From: Nageia nagi
Taxonomy: Eukaryota > Pinophyta
DNA: 64,000 nt
Assembly: GCA_050084985.1 (NCBI GenBank)
Contig: JBITNC010000001.1
Location: 2,294,001-2,358,000 of the forward strand
Direction: 5' to 3'
In this document: piece by piece, positions 21,919 through 31,840 of the stretch
Layout of the letters: every line of letters starts with the position of its first letter
Numbering within the stretch: position 1 is the stretch's first letter
Notes under the pieces: model-generated
Database searches by the model: none
Told to the model about the DNA's origin: nothing
Seen by the model: the letters and a program-made list of their open reading frames with translations, nothing else
Program-made: the position numbers and the translations under genes

Positions 21919-23034
21919 ATGATAGTGCTCCAAAGGATGTAGTGTTAAAGGTCTCATGAATTCTAAGAAGTAGAAGACCAACATGTCCCATGGATAGTAC
22001 AGGATGACCTTCCACATCCATTTTGGGGGATAGATAATGTTCATGATAAGATGCAAATGGTCTACATTATCTAGTCGATGAATGAATAAAGTCACGTATC
22101 AATGATAGAAGTGATCTATCTGAATGTGAATAACATTTTGATGAAGAGTGGTCCATAAATAAGTGTAGGAATGATGAATGGCATGACCATAAATGCGACC
22201 ATGTAAGACCTCCTGATGGAGGTCAGGATCAAGACTATCAAAGAGGACTTGGTTCATGATCGATATGGGATAGTAGAAAGAGGGAGAAGAATGACAAATA
22301 ATGTTAGGAAAAAGGTAGAATTTCTTGAAAATGATTGAAGATGAAGATAATGGTCACACAATGAAAGAATAATAATGATTTAGATCATCAATCGTAAGTG
22401 AAAATAAACAACGTAGATCGAACAATAATGATGCAAAAGTTTGACAAGATAATACACTTGACCATTTGACTAAATGGTCAAAGAAAATAAAAATGCATTG
22501 ACATGAACATGAATTTATGATAAGAAATAATGATTTTTATATTAAATAGAAAAGCAAGATTCCCACTAACAAGCTTGGATGGGTAGCAAGCGCAAAAAGA
22601 AAGGTTCCCACTAAAACTCCCAAGGGGTAGCCACTATGGTGTGTCTAGCACACAATCAGGTGACTAAATGTCTGAGTTAGATGAGCTAGCATCATCCAAA
22701 GTGCTGGAATCAAATGAATCTAGCTAAAGTAGTAACTAATGTGATAGTGGTGGGAAGTGACACAAGAAGGAGAAATAGTGATAAAGCATCCTATCTTCAC
22801 CATGATGAATGACATAGAATGCATAGTTGGATGACCACTATAGGCAATGAACACATATCACTCAAGCAATAGTGATCAGTTTAAAGTACTCTTGTGGATG
22901 CAAATATAATGAAGCAACATAGCATGCTAATTACAACAAGAAGGGATTGAACATGGTGTACACCATGACATGCCATGTCCAATCAAGATGATTCAGTAGT
23001 AATAGGAAGAGGCAAACATGATCATCATGTTTGA
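21919..23034 (-). other. Internal part of the large element, no recognised gene
   Basis: Purine-rich plus strand. The minus strand is open over long stretches (for example 22310-21919) because purine-containing stop codons are rare there. No conserved domain is seen. Once the copia-1 insertion is discounted, the minus-strand frame stays open across the insertion site into 13606-13530. Confidence 0.35.
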
Positions 23035-24409
23035 GGTGATGGATCATGCAAATCCTAAGGTAATTTTTGGGTTTCACATGAATGAAGGCAAGTTGCTATC
23101 ATAATAGGGACTCAAGGGTAGAATAGGAGCACTTGACCAAAAAGACATGATATCCACAGTAGACTATGGCATCTTGAAGCTCACTCAGGATGGTGAGAAA
23201 GGGAGATGAATCCATGATAGGCAAGGAAGGACATGAACTAAATGCTCAATGAAAAGGAAAGACGAGAATAAGTCATGATAAACAACAAAGGTTGCATGGG
23301 ATTATATGTTATCTGAAGGATGCAAAATGACTAAGTGATAATGATGGAAATAATGAGGGACCATGAAAAATGAGCAATTGGGATGAGGGATTCATAGGAA
23401 CACAAATCTTGTACTATCATGTAGGTTTGAACAGCTAGGGTTTTAATAGTCAAAAGGAGAAATGAAAATACATGGACATGATATGGGTTGAAAAAGACTA
23501 AAGGGAATAGACTATAGACACATAATGATTGGATAAGGGTTTGATGATGATAGCAATCATGGATACATGTAAAGAACATGATGAGGTACAAACATGTGGT
23601 GATACTAGTGGGCATGTGGAACTTAATGAGGGGCGTATGCATGGCAACACTATGGACAGATAGGATATAATGAGGGATAGGTCTATGGTGACTACATAGA
23701 TGAATGAGATTGACTCATGGTGGATACACTATGTGATTTTTCCTATTTATCATGGCTTATTAAATGGGATGGGAGAAAATTTGGATAGAATGATCGACCA
23801 ACTAACCATGGATTCCAAGCAATAGGAAACCCATGTTGAAGGAATGAAAAATGATGAGGCTACAAGCATGGGAAGTACTCCCATGAGCACCAATGAAGAG
23901 ATGGATACATTAGTAGACATTGAGAATGTCCACCTTTGAGAGGAACTTGCCAAGATGTAGATGACGATTGGGGCATTGGAGCACCACTGCAACATGCAAC
24001 GATGACACAAAATGGTATGCAAATAGTCATGGAACATATTTATGGTAGAATGGAATGAACTACTAGAAGAGGAGTAATGATAAAAGGAAACCAAAGAACT
24101 GATAAAGAAGATACAACAAGAAGCTAGCAATATTCATATCGAGGCTCAATGAGATAGAGAAAGTGGAGGAGAAGGGCACTCGCATACAAGAATATCATTC
24201 ACCACCATGGGATTAATATTTTCAAGGTGATGATAGATGCCTTGAGAGAAAAGGAAGTAGCAGATGGGATTGAACCATATCAATTTCAATCAAGATAATT
24301 TGTAGGTTTGGAGGTCATAGAAGTCCTGCAAGAACAACTAACATAGGCTAACAGAGAAGAACAATAATTTATAGGATTGGATGAGGTGCTTCGTAACACA
24401 AAATGATAG
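23035..24409 (+). pseudogene. Decayed plus-strand coiled-coil coding relic inside the large element
   Basis: Despite the purine bias, the plus strand contains protein-like text broken by stops. Examples are ANPKVIFGFHMNEGKLLS near 23050-23100; QKDMISTVDYGILKLTQDGE near 23140-23200; GLLNGMGENLDRMIDQLT near 23755-23805; STNEEMDTLVDIENVHL near 23890-23937; MTIGALEHHCNMQR near 23960-24000; and, in another frame, VGLEVIEVLQEQLT near 24302-24343. The C-terminal part has heptad-like spacing. It is antisense to the element, like the antisense ORFs reported in Tat-lineage gypsy elements. It also recalls the coiled-coil tail of the PMD relic at 1127-3068, but I find no PMD motif here. Unnamed. Confidence 0.35.
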
Positions 24410-24476
24410 ATGTAACATCGTAGATGTATGAATGTACACATTAATCATCATACTAATGTATGACCATAAAATACAT

Positions 24477-24495
24477 GAATAAATAAATAAATAAA
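24477..24495. repeat. (AATA)n microsatellite
   Basis: A short run of about four to five AATA units (aataaataaataaataaa). Of little note except as a marker. Confidence 0.7.
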
Positions 24496-24539
24496 AAGAA
24501 AATATTTTTGTTAAGTGCATGTTTTTATTTTTGCTTTAT

Positions 24540-25345
24540 TTTATTATCATGAAGGGAGGTGATAAGGATGCACATCACACAAGAGAGCAAGAAAAGGTGG
24601 ACCTAACAAGATGATGATGTAATGAGAATGTTCATCACACATAAATGCAAAAATAAAGAAAATATGATAGGATATGTGTTGACATGGCAAAGTGATGAGG
24701 ATACACACCACACAAGAGGACTATACTAATAGGGCATTATGTGGGCTCCATTCAACATGGAAAGGTAATGATGATAAAGTAGTGTGACAAGGATTTACAT
24801 CACATAAAGAGATCAAGGTAGAGGATGCATTATGTGGGCCCCAATCAATGTGGCAAGAAGGTGGGGACATGATATTATGATGAGGATACACATCACATAA
24901 AGAAGATGGTGTGGAGGGAGTGTTGTGTGGCCCCCAATTAATTTGGTCCATTAAAGATGATAGGATGGTGTGATAAGTACTCATGTAACACAAGGAGGAT
25001 TGTGTGGAGGGAGTGTTGTATGAATCCCAATCAATGTGATAGGATGATAAGGATGATAGGGATAGGGTAGTTTGATGAGCACTCACATCACATGAAGATG
25101 ATGATGATGAGAGGGTGTTACATGGCCCCCAATTTGATGGGAGTTATAGCTACATGATGGTGTGGTGGAGATGCATGCTACACCAGAGAAGGATAATGAC
25201 ATGGATCCTTCAATATTGGATGAGACAGAGGTGTTGTTTTGCCCTGAATTGACATGGCAGGGTAATGGTGTGATGAGGACACACATTAAACTAGAGGATA
25301 GTGTTGAGAGAGCATTATGTGGCCCCCAATCAACATCATCAATCC
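24540..25345 (-). repeat. ~90-115 bp coding-type tandem repeat, about seven units
   Basis: The plus strand repeats gatgaggatacacatcacat ... gtgtggcccccaatcaatgtgg at about 24740, 24838, 24927, 25015, 25115, 25233 and 25318. On the minus strand each unit gives a variant of HIDWGPHNTPSTPSSLCDVY followed by xxHTTLSSLPx. Units differ in length by multiples of three in most cases, so the peptide repeat largely stays in one frame. Confidence 0.65.
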
Positions 25346-26230
25346 ATGTAATAGGATCATTGAATATGTCAAGATCCAAATCATCATAAGTCCATGCAAT
25401 GATATTTAGATTATCATGTAAAGGGATTATGAAATGATATGGATTATGCTCATTTAACATAGGATTATTGATAATAAATTTGACTTGAGAGGACTCACTC
25501 AAGTCAATAAGGGGATATTCTTGAATAGATTCTACATAATCAAAATGTGACATGCAAGATGAAGAAGATGAGATATCATCACAATCAAGATACTCATGTA
25601 TGTTAAAGGATAGACTTTGTTGGACAACAAAGGGATCAAGACTATGATCATAAACAAGGGGATTAGTTGCCATCGACAAGAGAGATGACAAAGATTTAGG
25701 ATTGAGGGACTCAAGACTCTTATATGAAAGGAGATCGATGAATGAACAATCATTTAAGGAAATATCTTTCTCAACTTCATTACAAGGAAGTTGAGGGATA
25801 GGAAATGTCTCTTGAATAGATGGCTCCTCGTCACATGAATCGACACAAGGTTGATTAATGATTAATGTTTGATTTTGATTGTTGGAATTTAATTTTTCAA
25901 TGGAATCACATGATTTAATAATAAGATTTTCATTAATGTTTGATGTTTTATGTTTGATTATTTAAGTTTGATGTTTCAATGGTTTCACATGATTTAATGA
26001 TATCAAGTTGATCAACCAAAATATTGTGAGCTACAAGGACTTTCTTGATAGCATATGCATTGTTTAAAGTCCATTGTTCAAATTGATGCTTAAGGACATC
26101 TTTAATAGTAAGTTGATTATGTAAGACCAATTGATTAAATGACAAAAAAACTAATTGTCATGACTCAACAATGTGATGCAAGACTTGATTGTATGCTTGT
26201 GACCATGTAAATATTTATGACAAAGTTTGA
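24721..26230 (-). pseudogene. Sense ORF of the large element with a repeated WGPHN peptide, unknown function
   Basis: Minus strand, in the element's sense and 1.5 kb after its primer site. From about 26230 the frame reads through one TGA (about 26161) into QFEQWTLNNAYAIKKVLVAH and ILVDQLDIIKSC (to 25948). It then shifts frame into a Ser/Asp-rich part with a second IIKSCDSIEKLN copy (about 25925), giving an internal duplication of IIKSC(E/D)(T/S)IE. Positions 25830-25083 are open and encode an acidic, Ser-rich protein. A second shift at about 25085 leads into the WGPHN repeats, ending at 24721. The position is where Gag would be expected, but I see no Gag core and no zinc knuckle. It is broken by one stop and two frameshifts. 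Not recognised as any family. Confidence 0.5.
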
Positions 26231-27735
26231 TTTTAGACTTTGTTATGAAATTTATCCGCATTTTTATAGTGACTAGAAAATGTGTTGGTGTTTATAGATA
26301 GGAAACAAAATACAAAAACATTTATAGAAATGTGCATGTGTTTCTTAAGGATAAATAAAACACTTTCACATTTCCTTATTGAAGCAAAAATGTGATAGCA
26401 TTTTGACAGATAAATTTTGTTAAGTTAATTTTGACCTGAATTTTTACAAAATGACAAGTTTTGAACTTAAAAATTTTAGATTTTCAAGAACAAATACAAA
26501 TATATAGAAAGTGAAAGCAAACACCAATACAAACACTCACAAATATTTGATGCAAATTATTTTTTTTTTTTACACCCTACAATACTATTTTGTAAAAGTT
26601 TTGGTGTTTGTTTTCCTAGAATGAGACTAGACAACTTGGTTGAATGATCCAAAGGCTAGTCCTAGAAGAAAGGGATGATAACTAAGGATGATTATCCACT
26701 TTAAATGGGTTCAAAGGTAGAGTCCATAGAAGCCTAAGGGGATACTATCTTGGTGAGTGGGCCAAGCATAGTCAAGGCCCTTGGTGATGAAATCCAAGAG
26801 ACCTATCTATGTTTGTGAAGAGAATAAGACTTGGAGATTAAAGCCAAGGATTCTCTTTTTGTGTGTGGATGAGTGTGATAGAAAAAAGTGGATTAAATGA
26901 TATGCAAGTTAATTGACTCCTCATAGCATCTTCTGATCACCCAGGATCACTTTACAGTGCAAGGGGAGAGCATACTCCAAACTATGAGGTTTATGATGTG
27001 GTTAATTAACTAAATATTTCACAAATGCCTTTTAGTCACTTAATATCACTTAATATTGTGAGAGGAGATCATATTCCAATGTGTGAAAGATGATTTAGTG
27101 TAGCATGCAAGCACACACAAAATGATAACATAAAGCCTAGTTAATTTGCCTTAGACAATTTAAGATGTGATCTAATGCAAATAAGTAAAATGATAAGGTT
27201 TGAAAATAAGGAATTGTACACCTTATTCTAACTGAAATCCTTACAAAAAATAGGTTTTTCCATTTAGCATTAAATGCCAAGGTGACCAAAACAAAGTCTA
27301 CTACAATGCTAAATGTTGACAAGTGAAATCTAGTTGCATTTTAGGAAATGCAGGTGCATTTTGAATGCTGAGCAGAAACACATAGGCATTTCATAGGTGA
27401 AAGTATACATTTTGATAGTGATTATAAATTTGCTATCATTTCACAAAACATGTCCATGTTTATACAATGATAGGATATCTTTTGACTAGTATTATAAATA
27501 CGCTAGTGTTTAAGGGAATGTAGCAATGTTTTGATCAAGGATTAGAAATACGATGGCATTCCTACCTACATAAAATAGAAAACAAAAAAATGATAAGCAC
27601 AATGCATGTATGATAACAAAATGATAAGATACGAGGAAGCATGTACCTTACAACACCTATCTATTAGTATAAACTAAAATAGGAAGAAAAACACAAGGAT
27701 AGATGAAGAATCCTTACAAAAATGGACAAAGGAAT
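26231..27735 (-). other. 5' untranslated leader of the large element
   Basis: No coding motif. AT-rich, with short recurring strings such as tgataggatatcttttg and 'cattt(t/c)' runs. It lies between the primer site and the sense ORF, as a leader should. Confidence 0.4.
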
Positions 27736-27757
27736 GGTCCCACCGAGCATGCCAAAA
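27736..27757 (-). other. Primer-binding-site-like sequence of the large element
   Basis: The minus strand reads TTTTGGCATGCTCGGTGGGA immediately after the LTR end (CA at 27759-27758). Plant gypsy elements often have a TTTTGGC...GGTGGGAC type sequence here. I have not identified the matching tRNA. Confidence 0.55.
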
Positions 27758-29630
27758 TGTTTACAAGTAAAAACTCCCCTTTTTATGGTTCATTCAAATT
27801 GCAAACTAGGGGGAGTAGGTGTAGGCTAGACTATATCCTCTACACACAAACTCAATACACAAACACATGTTAGAACACAAAGGAGGCTTTATCAAGCATT
27901 CCTTCCAACATGAACACAAGCTCAAAGATAAGATCATAAGAATGAATAAAGGTGGTGTTTAAAAATACCATTGTATACTTGATCTCGATGGTTTATGATG
28001 ATTGATGATTGACAAAGCTTATTGGATTCCAAAATGAGCCCCAAATCCTGCAAAAACTAACTTTTTGATGAAACATGTTGACCTTGCATGTTTGGTGTAA
28101 AACACGATCGTGTTTTGGAAATACAGTGACCTTGCACATTTTTGGATTGTCAAAATGTTGAGATCCCCAATATTTTACAACCTACAAGAACAAAATGAAA
28201 ATTGGAAGTTGGATTTATGATAAAATGACAAATTAAGCCTACTGTACAAATAGAACATGATAAGGGTGAGAGAAGATCTGATGGGTATGCTCGAGGTCTA
28301 ACTGTAGGAACCATGCAATCTCCAAGGCCTCAAGATACTTTAGGATAATTCTCACAAATGCTTGGTTGATTGTTGTTGACAATCTAATCTGCTAAATTCA
28401 TGATTATGGATGATTGATTGTTGAAGATCAAGCTTCCAAGGACTCATGGAAGCTCTCTCTTCAAAATTGTGTTGTTCTCTTGATTTTCAAAATTGGATCC
28501 TCTTTGATTGATCCTTGTCTTCCTTTTGATAGTGGGATGGAGCCTCTTGATTAAAAAATTCTTTTTCAAATTCTAGCTATTGTAGTTCAAATTCAAATTG
28601 ATTATCCCACTCAAATTTGATTTTTGCCAAGTGGAGAACATATCTCTTTGTCTTTTTTTTTGTTCAAGTCAACAAAGCATATTAGTAAATAAGACATTTA
28701 ATAATGCATCAAAATTCAATTTTTATTTTCTCAAATAATGATCATAATTAAATGTAATCAACATGAGAAATGCTAATTGACATTCAAAACAGATTGATTT
28801 TGATTTTTGACAAATATTATTTTTTGTGATTTTAATTTATTAAGCCATGGTTCAAAATACAACAAACAGGACTCAGTTTAATTGCAAATTTCCCCATAAA
28901 TGCACATTATTAAAAAACATAATTAAACATGACTAAGTTCAATTATATTTTTAAATGATTAATGATTAAATTGCAATAAACATGACTAAGTTAATTTGCA
29001 ATTTTAAGTGTGTGATTATGATCTGAAAAACAAAGAAACATGACTAAGTTAAATTGTATTTTCCAATTAAACAATAATGATCGAAAAAATATTAAACATG
29101 ACTAAATCTAACATGTTTTTCAATTAAATAGTTATGATAAAAATTACATTAAACAAGATTCATTCTAATATAATTTCCAAATATGTAATTATGATCGAAA
29201 ACATATTAGATAGGACTCAATCTAACATGTTACCCAAATGTATGTATGATCAAAAATACATTAGACATGACTAAGTATAACATATTTTCCAAGTGTATAA
29301 TATGATCAAAAATGTACTGGATAGGACTCAATCTAATACATCTTCCAAATGTATGTATGATCAAAAATGTATTAGACAAGACTCAGTCTAATACATTTTC
29401 CAAATATGTATATGATCGAAAATACATTAGACATGACTAAGTCTAACATATTTCCCAAGTGTGTGTATGATAAAAAGTATATTAGATAGGACTCAATCTA
29501 ATACATTTCCCAAGTGTGTGTATGATCGAAAATACATTAGACATGACTAAGTCTAACATATTTTTTAAGTGTGTAATATGATTGAAAATATATTAAATAG
29601 GACTCAATTTAATACATTTTCCAAATATAT
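27758..29630 (-). repeat. 5' LTR of the large element (copy 2)
   Basis: Homologous to 10054-11640. It starts on the plus strand with TGTTTACAAGTAAAAACTCC. It stops inside the palindromic array at ccaaatatat, about 110 bp short of a complete LTR, and runs straight into copy 3. Confidence 0.65.
28865..29630. repeat. Tandem palindromic repeat array B (LTR copy 2)
   Basis: About twelve units. One is a perfect palindrome: AAAATGTATTAGAC (29364-29377), centre AAGACTCA, GTCTAATACATTTT (29386-29399). Others have TTAGAC/GTCTAA (for example 29419-29454) or TTAGAT/ATCTAA arms. Confidence 0.75.
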
Positions 29631-31200
29631 CTCCTTTTCTACAATTCATTCAAATTGCAAACTAGGGGGAGTAGGTGTAGGCTATACTATGTCCTCTACA
29701 CACAAACACATGTTAGAACACAAAGGAGGCTTGATTAATCCTTCCTTCCAACATGAACACAAGCTCAAAGATAAGATCACAAGAATGACTAAATGTGGTG
29801 TTTAAAAACACCATTGTATACCTAATCTTGATGGTTGATGATGACTGATGACTAATGAAGTTGATAGATTCTGGAATGAGCTCCAAATCTTGCAAAAATT
29901 GACTTTCTGATAAAATGTGTTGACCATGCACATTTGGTGTAAAATGCAATCACATTTCTAGAAATGTAGTGACTCTACATATTTTTAGATTATCAAAACA
30001 CCAAGACCCCCAGCGTTTTGTAACCTACAAGCACAAAAAAAAAATTGGAAGTTAGATTCATGATGAAATGATAAATTAAGCCTACTGTACAAACAAAACA
30101 TGATAGGGGTGAGAGAAGATTCGATGGGTATGCTCAAGGTTGACTGTAGGAACCATGTAAGCTCCAAGGCCTCAAGATACTTCTCCCAAATGATTGGTTG
30201 ATTATTGTTGATGATATAATCTATTGAATTCATGATTGTGGGTGATTTATTGTTGAAGATCAAGCTTCCAAAGACTCGTGAAAACTCTCTCTTCAAAATT
30301 GTGTTGTTATCTTGATTTTCAAAATTGGATCCTCTTTGATTGATCCTTATCTTCCTTTTGATAGTGGGATGAAGCCTCTTGATTAAGTAATTCTTTTTCA
30401 AATTCTAGCTATTGTAGTTCAAATTCAAATTGATTCTCCACTCAAATTTGGTTTTTTCCAAGTGGGGAACATATCTCTTTGTCTTTTTTTTTGTTCAAGT
30501 CAACAAAGCACATTAGTAAATAAGACATTTAATAACACACTAAAATTCAATTTCAAAAATCTCAAATCATGATCATAATTAAATGCAATCAACATGACAA
30601 ATGCTAATTAACATTCAAAATAAATTGATTTTGATTTTTGATAAATATTATTTTTTGTGATTTTAATTGATTAAGGCATGGTTCAAAATACAACAAATAG
30701 GACTCAGTTCAATTGTAAACTTCCCCATAAATGCACATGATTAGAAACATAATTAAACATGACTAAGTTAAATTATATTTTTAAATGATTAATGATTAAA
30801 TTGCAATAAACATGACTAAGTTAAGTTGCAATTTTAAGTGTGTGATTGTGATAAAAAATACAAAGAAACATGACTAAGTTAAATTGTATTTTCCAAGTAA
30901 ATAATAACGATCAAAAACATATTAAACATGACTAAATCTAACATGTTTTTCAATTAAATAGTTCTGGTCGAATTGCATTAAACAAGATTTAGTCTAATAC
31001 AATTTTCAAATATGTAATTATGATCAAAAACATATTATGATAAAAAATACATTAGTCATGACTAAGTATAACATATTTTCTAAGTGTGTAATATGATCAA
31101 AAATATATTAGATAGGACTCAATCTAATACATTTTCCAAATATATGTATGATTTTCAGTGTTTTTGTTAAGAGTAATCAAAATTGTCAAAATATGCTTGC
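29631..31200 (-). repeat. Second, tandem LTR copy (copy 3)
   Basis: Starts ctccttttctacaattcatt, missing about the first 20 bp of the LTR. It matches copies 1 and 2 through 31195 (taatcaaaattgtcaaaata), then loses homology before the expected GGTGTCTACA end. It includes a shorter palindromic array at 30700-31140. Confidence 0.62.
30700..31140. repeat. Tandem palindromic repeat array C (LTR copy 3)
   Basis: About seven units of the same palindromic family, with acatgactaagt-type centres, ending in a ttagataggactcaatctaa unit near 31110. It is shorter than array B, so array length differs between LTR copies. Confidence 0.7.
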
Positions 31201-31359
31201 AAACACTAAATGGTATGCAGTCTGCAATAGTGTTTCAAGTTAGGTACCCAAATTTCATATTCATTATCATAGAAGCAAGATCATGGATAATTTTTTCTAT
31301 GATATCTTAGAATTGGATTTGAAAATATTATATCTCATGTATGATAACTACAACATAGC

Positions 31360-31835
31360 CTTTATTCAATCTATTTTAAGAGGTTGGAATCAATATGAAA
31401 GTATGATCCATGAATAGCACACCCAAATAGGTGTAAGTGGTGACTATCTCTATGGGTTTCCCTTGGAATGTATGGTGGATTTTGGAAGCACCTACTTTTG
31501 ATATATTAAAGTACATCACATTTTTCTTTTTTAGATTAACTTCCAAACCATGAGTATCAAAAAAGGTACTCAAGGTGTCAACCTAACATCAAATCCCAAT
31601 TGCTGTATGAGATAACAAAAATGATATCATCTAGAAAGAACAAAATTGAGACAATGAAATCATGCAAGAAATAACCTACACTTGGTCCTGAGGAGTTTGA
31701 GATCAATTATTCAACTTCATCAATGTAGAGTCCAAATAAAGTAGAAAAGAGGGGAAACCTTACTTTATACCAATTGTGTTATAGACCATATCGAATAAAT
31801 GAGAACCAACTTGGACTTGAATAATTAATTGTTCA
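31360..31835 (-). pseudogene. LINE reverse transcriptase fragment
   Basis: Minus strand 31573-31376 reads FFDTHGLEVNLKKKNVMYFN, then GKPIEIVTTYTYLGVLF. This is the conserved RT segment after the catalytic loop in plant LINEs (a 'GLxVNxxKTKVMxF ... YLGxxF' pattern). Upstream (about 31750-31640) the text FGLYIDEVE and ILFFLDDIIFV corresponds to the RT 'GLYIDE' and YADD regions, with Tyr-Ala replaced by Phe-Leu. Stops and frame changes show decay. No endonuclease part or poly(A) tail is seen. The start of the gypsy LTR at 31841 cuts it off. Confidence 0.7.
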
Positions 31836-31840
31836 TCTAA

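Larger units (their letters stand above)
10054..31200 (-). mobile_element. Large non-autonomous Ty3/gypsy-like LTR element (LARD-like), host of nested copia-1
   Basis: Three diverged copies of a ~1.6-1.9 kb sequence lie at 10054-11745, 27758-29630 and 29631-31200. Read on the minus strand, the left copy starts TGTAGACACC and is preceded by a purine tract AAAAGGGGGCAAAG (11760-11746), as expected of a 3' LTR. The copy at 27758 ends in CA and is followed by TTTTGGCATGCTCGGTGGGA (27757-27738), a primer-site-like sequence. TGTAGACACC LTR starts and this style of primer region occur in plant gypsy elements; I infer a Tat-like origin. Without the nested 8.3 kb copia element the internal part is about 7.7 kb. 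It contains no RT, RNase H or integrase motif that I can find, hence non-autonomous. The outer end near 31200 is damaged. Confidence 0.6.

Noticed and set aside
23331-24130. Minus-strand frames of 103 and 126 codons with membrane-like runs
   Set aside because: Same composition effect. The plus strand here carries more protein-like text than the minus strand.
28865-31140. CRISPR-like regular repeats
   Set aside because: Repeats and spacers are both degenerate, spacers repeat among units, units lie in LTRs of a plant retroelement, and no cas-like gene is present.
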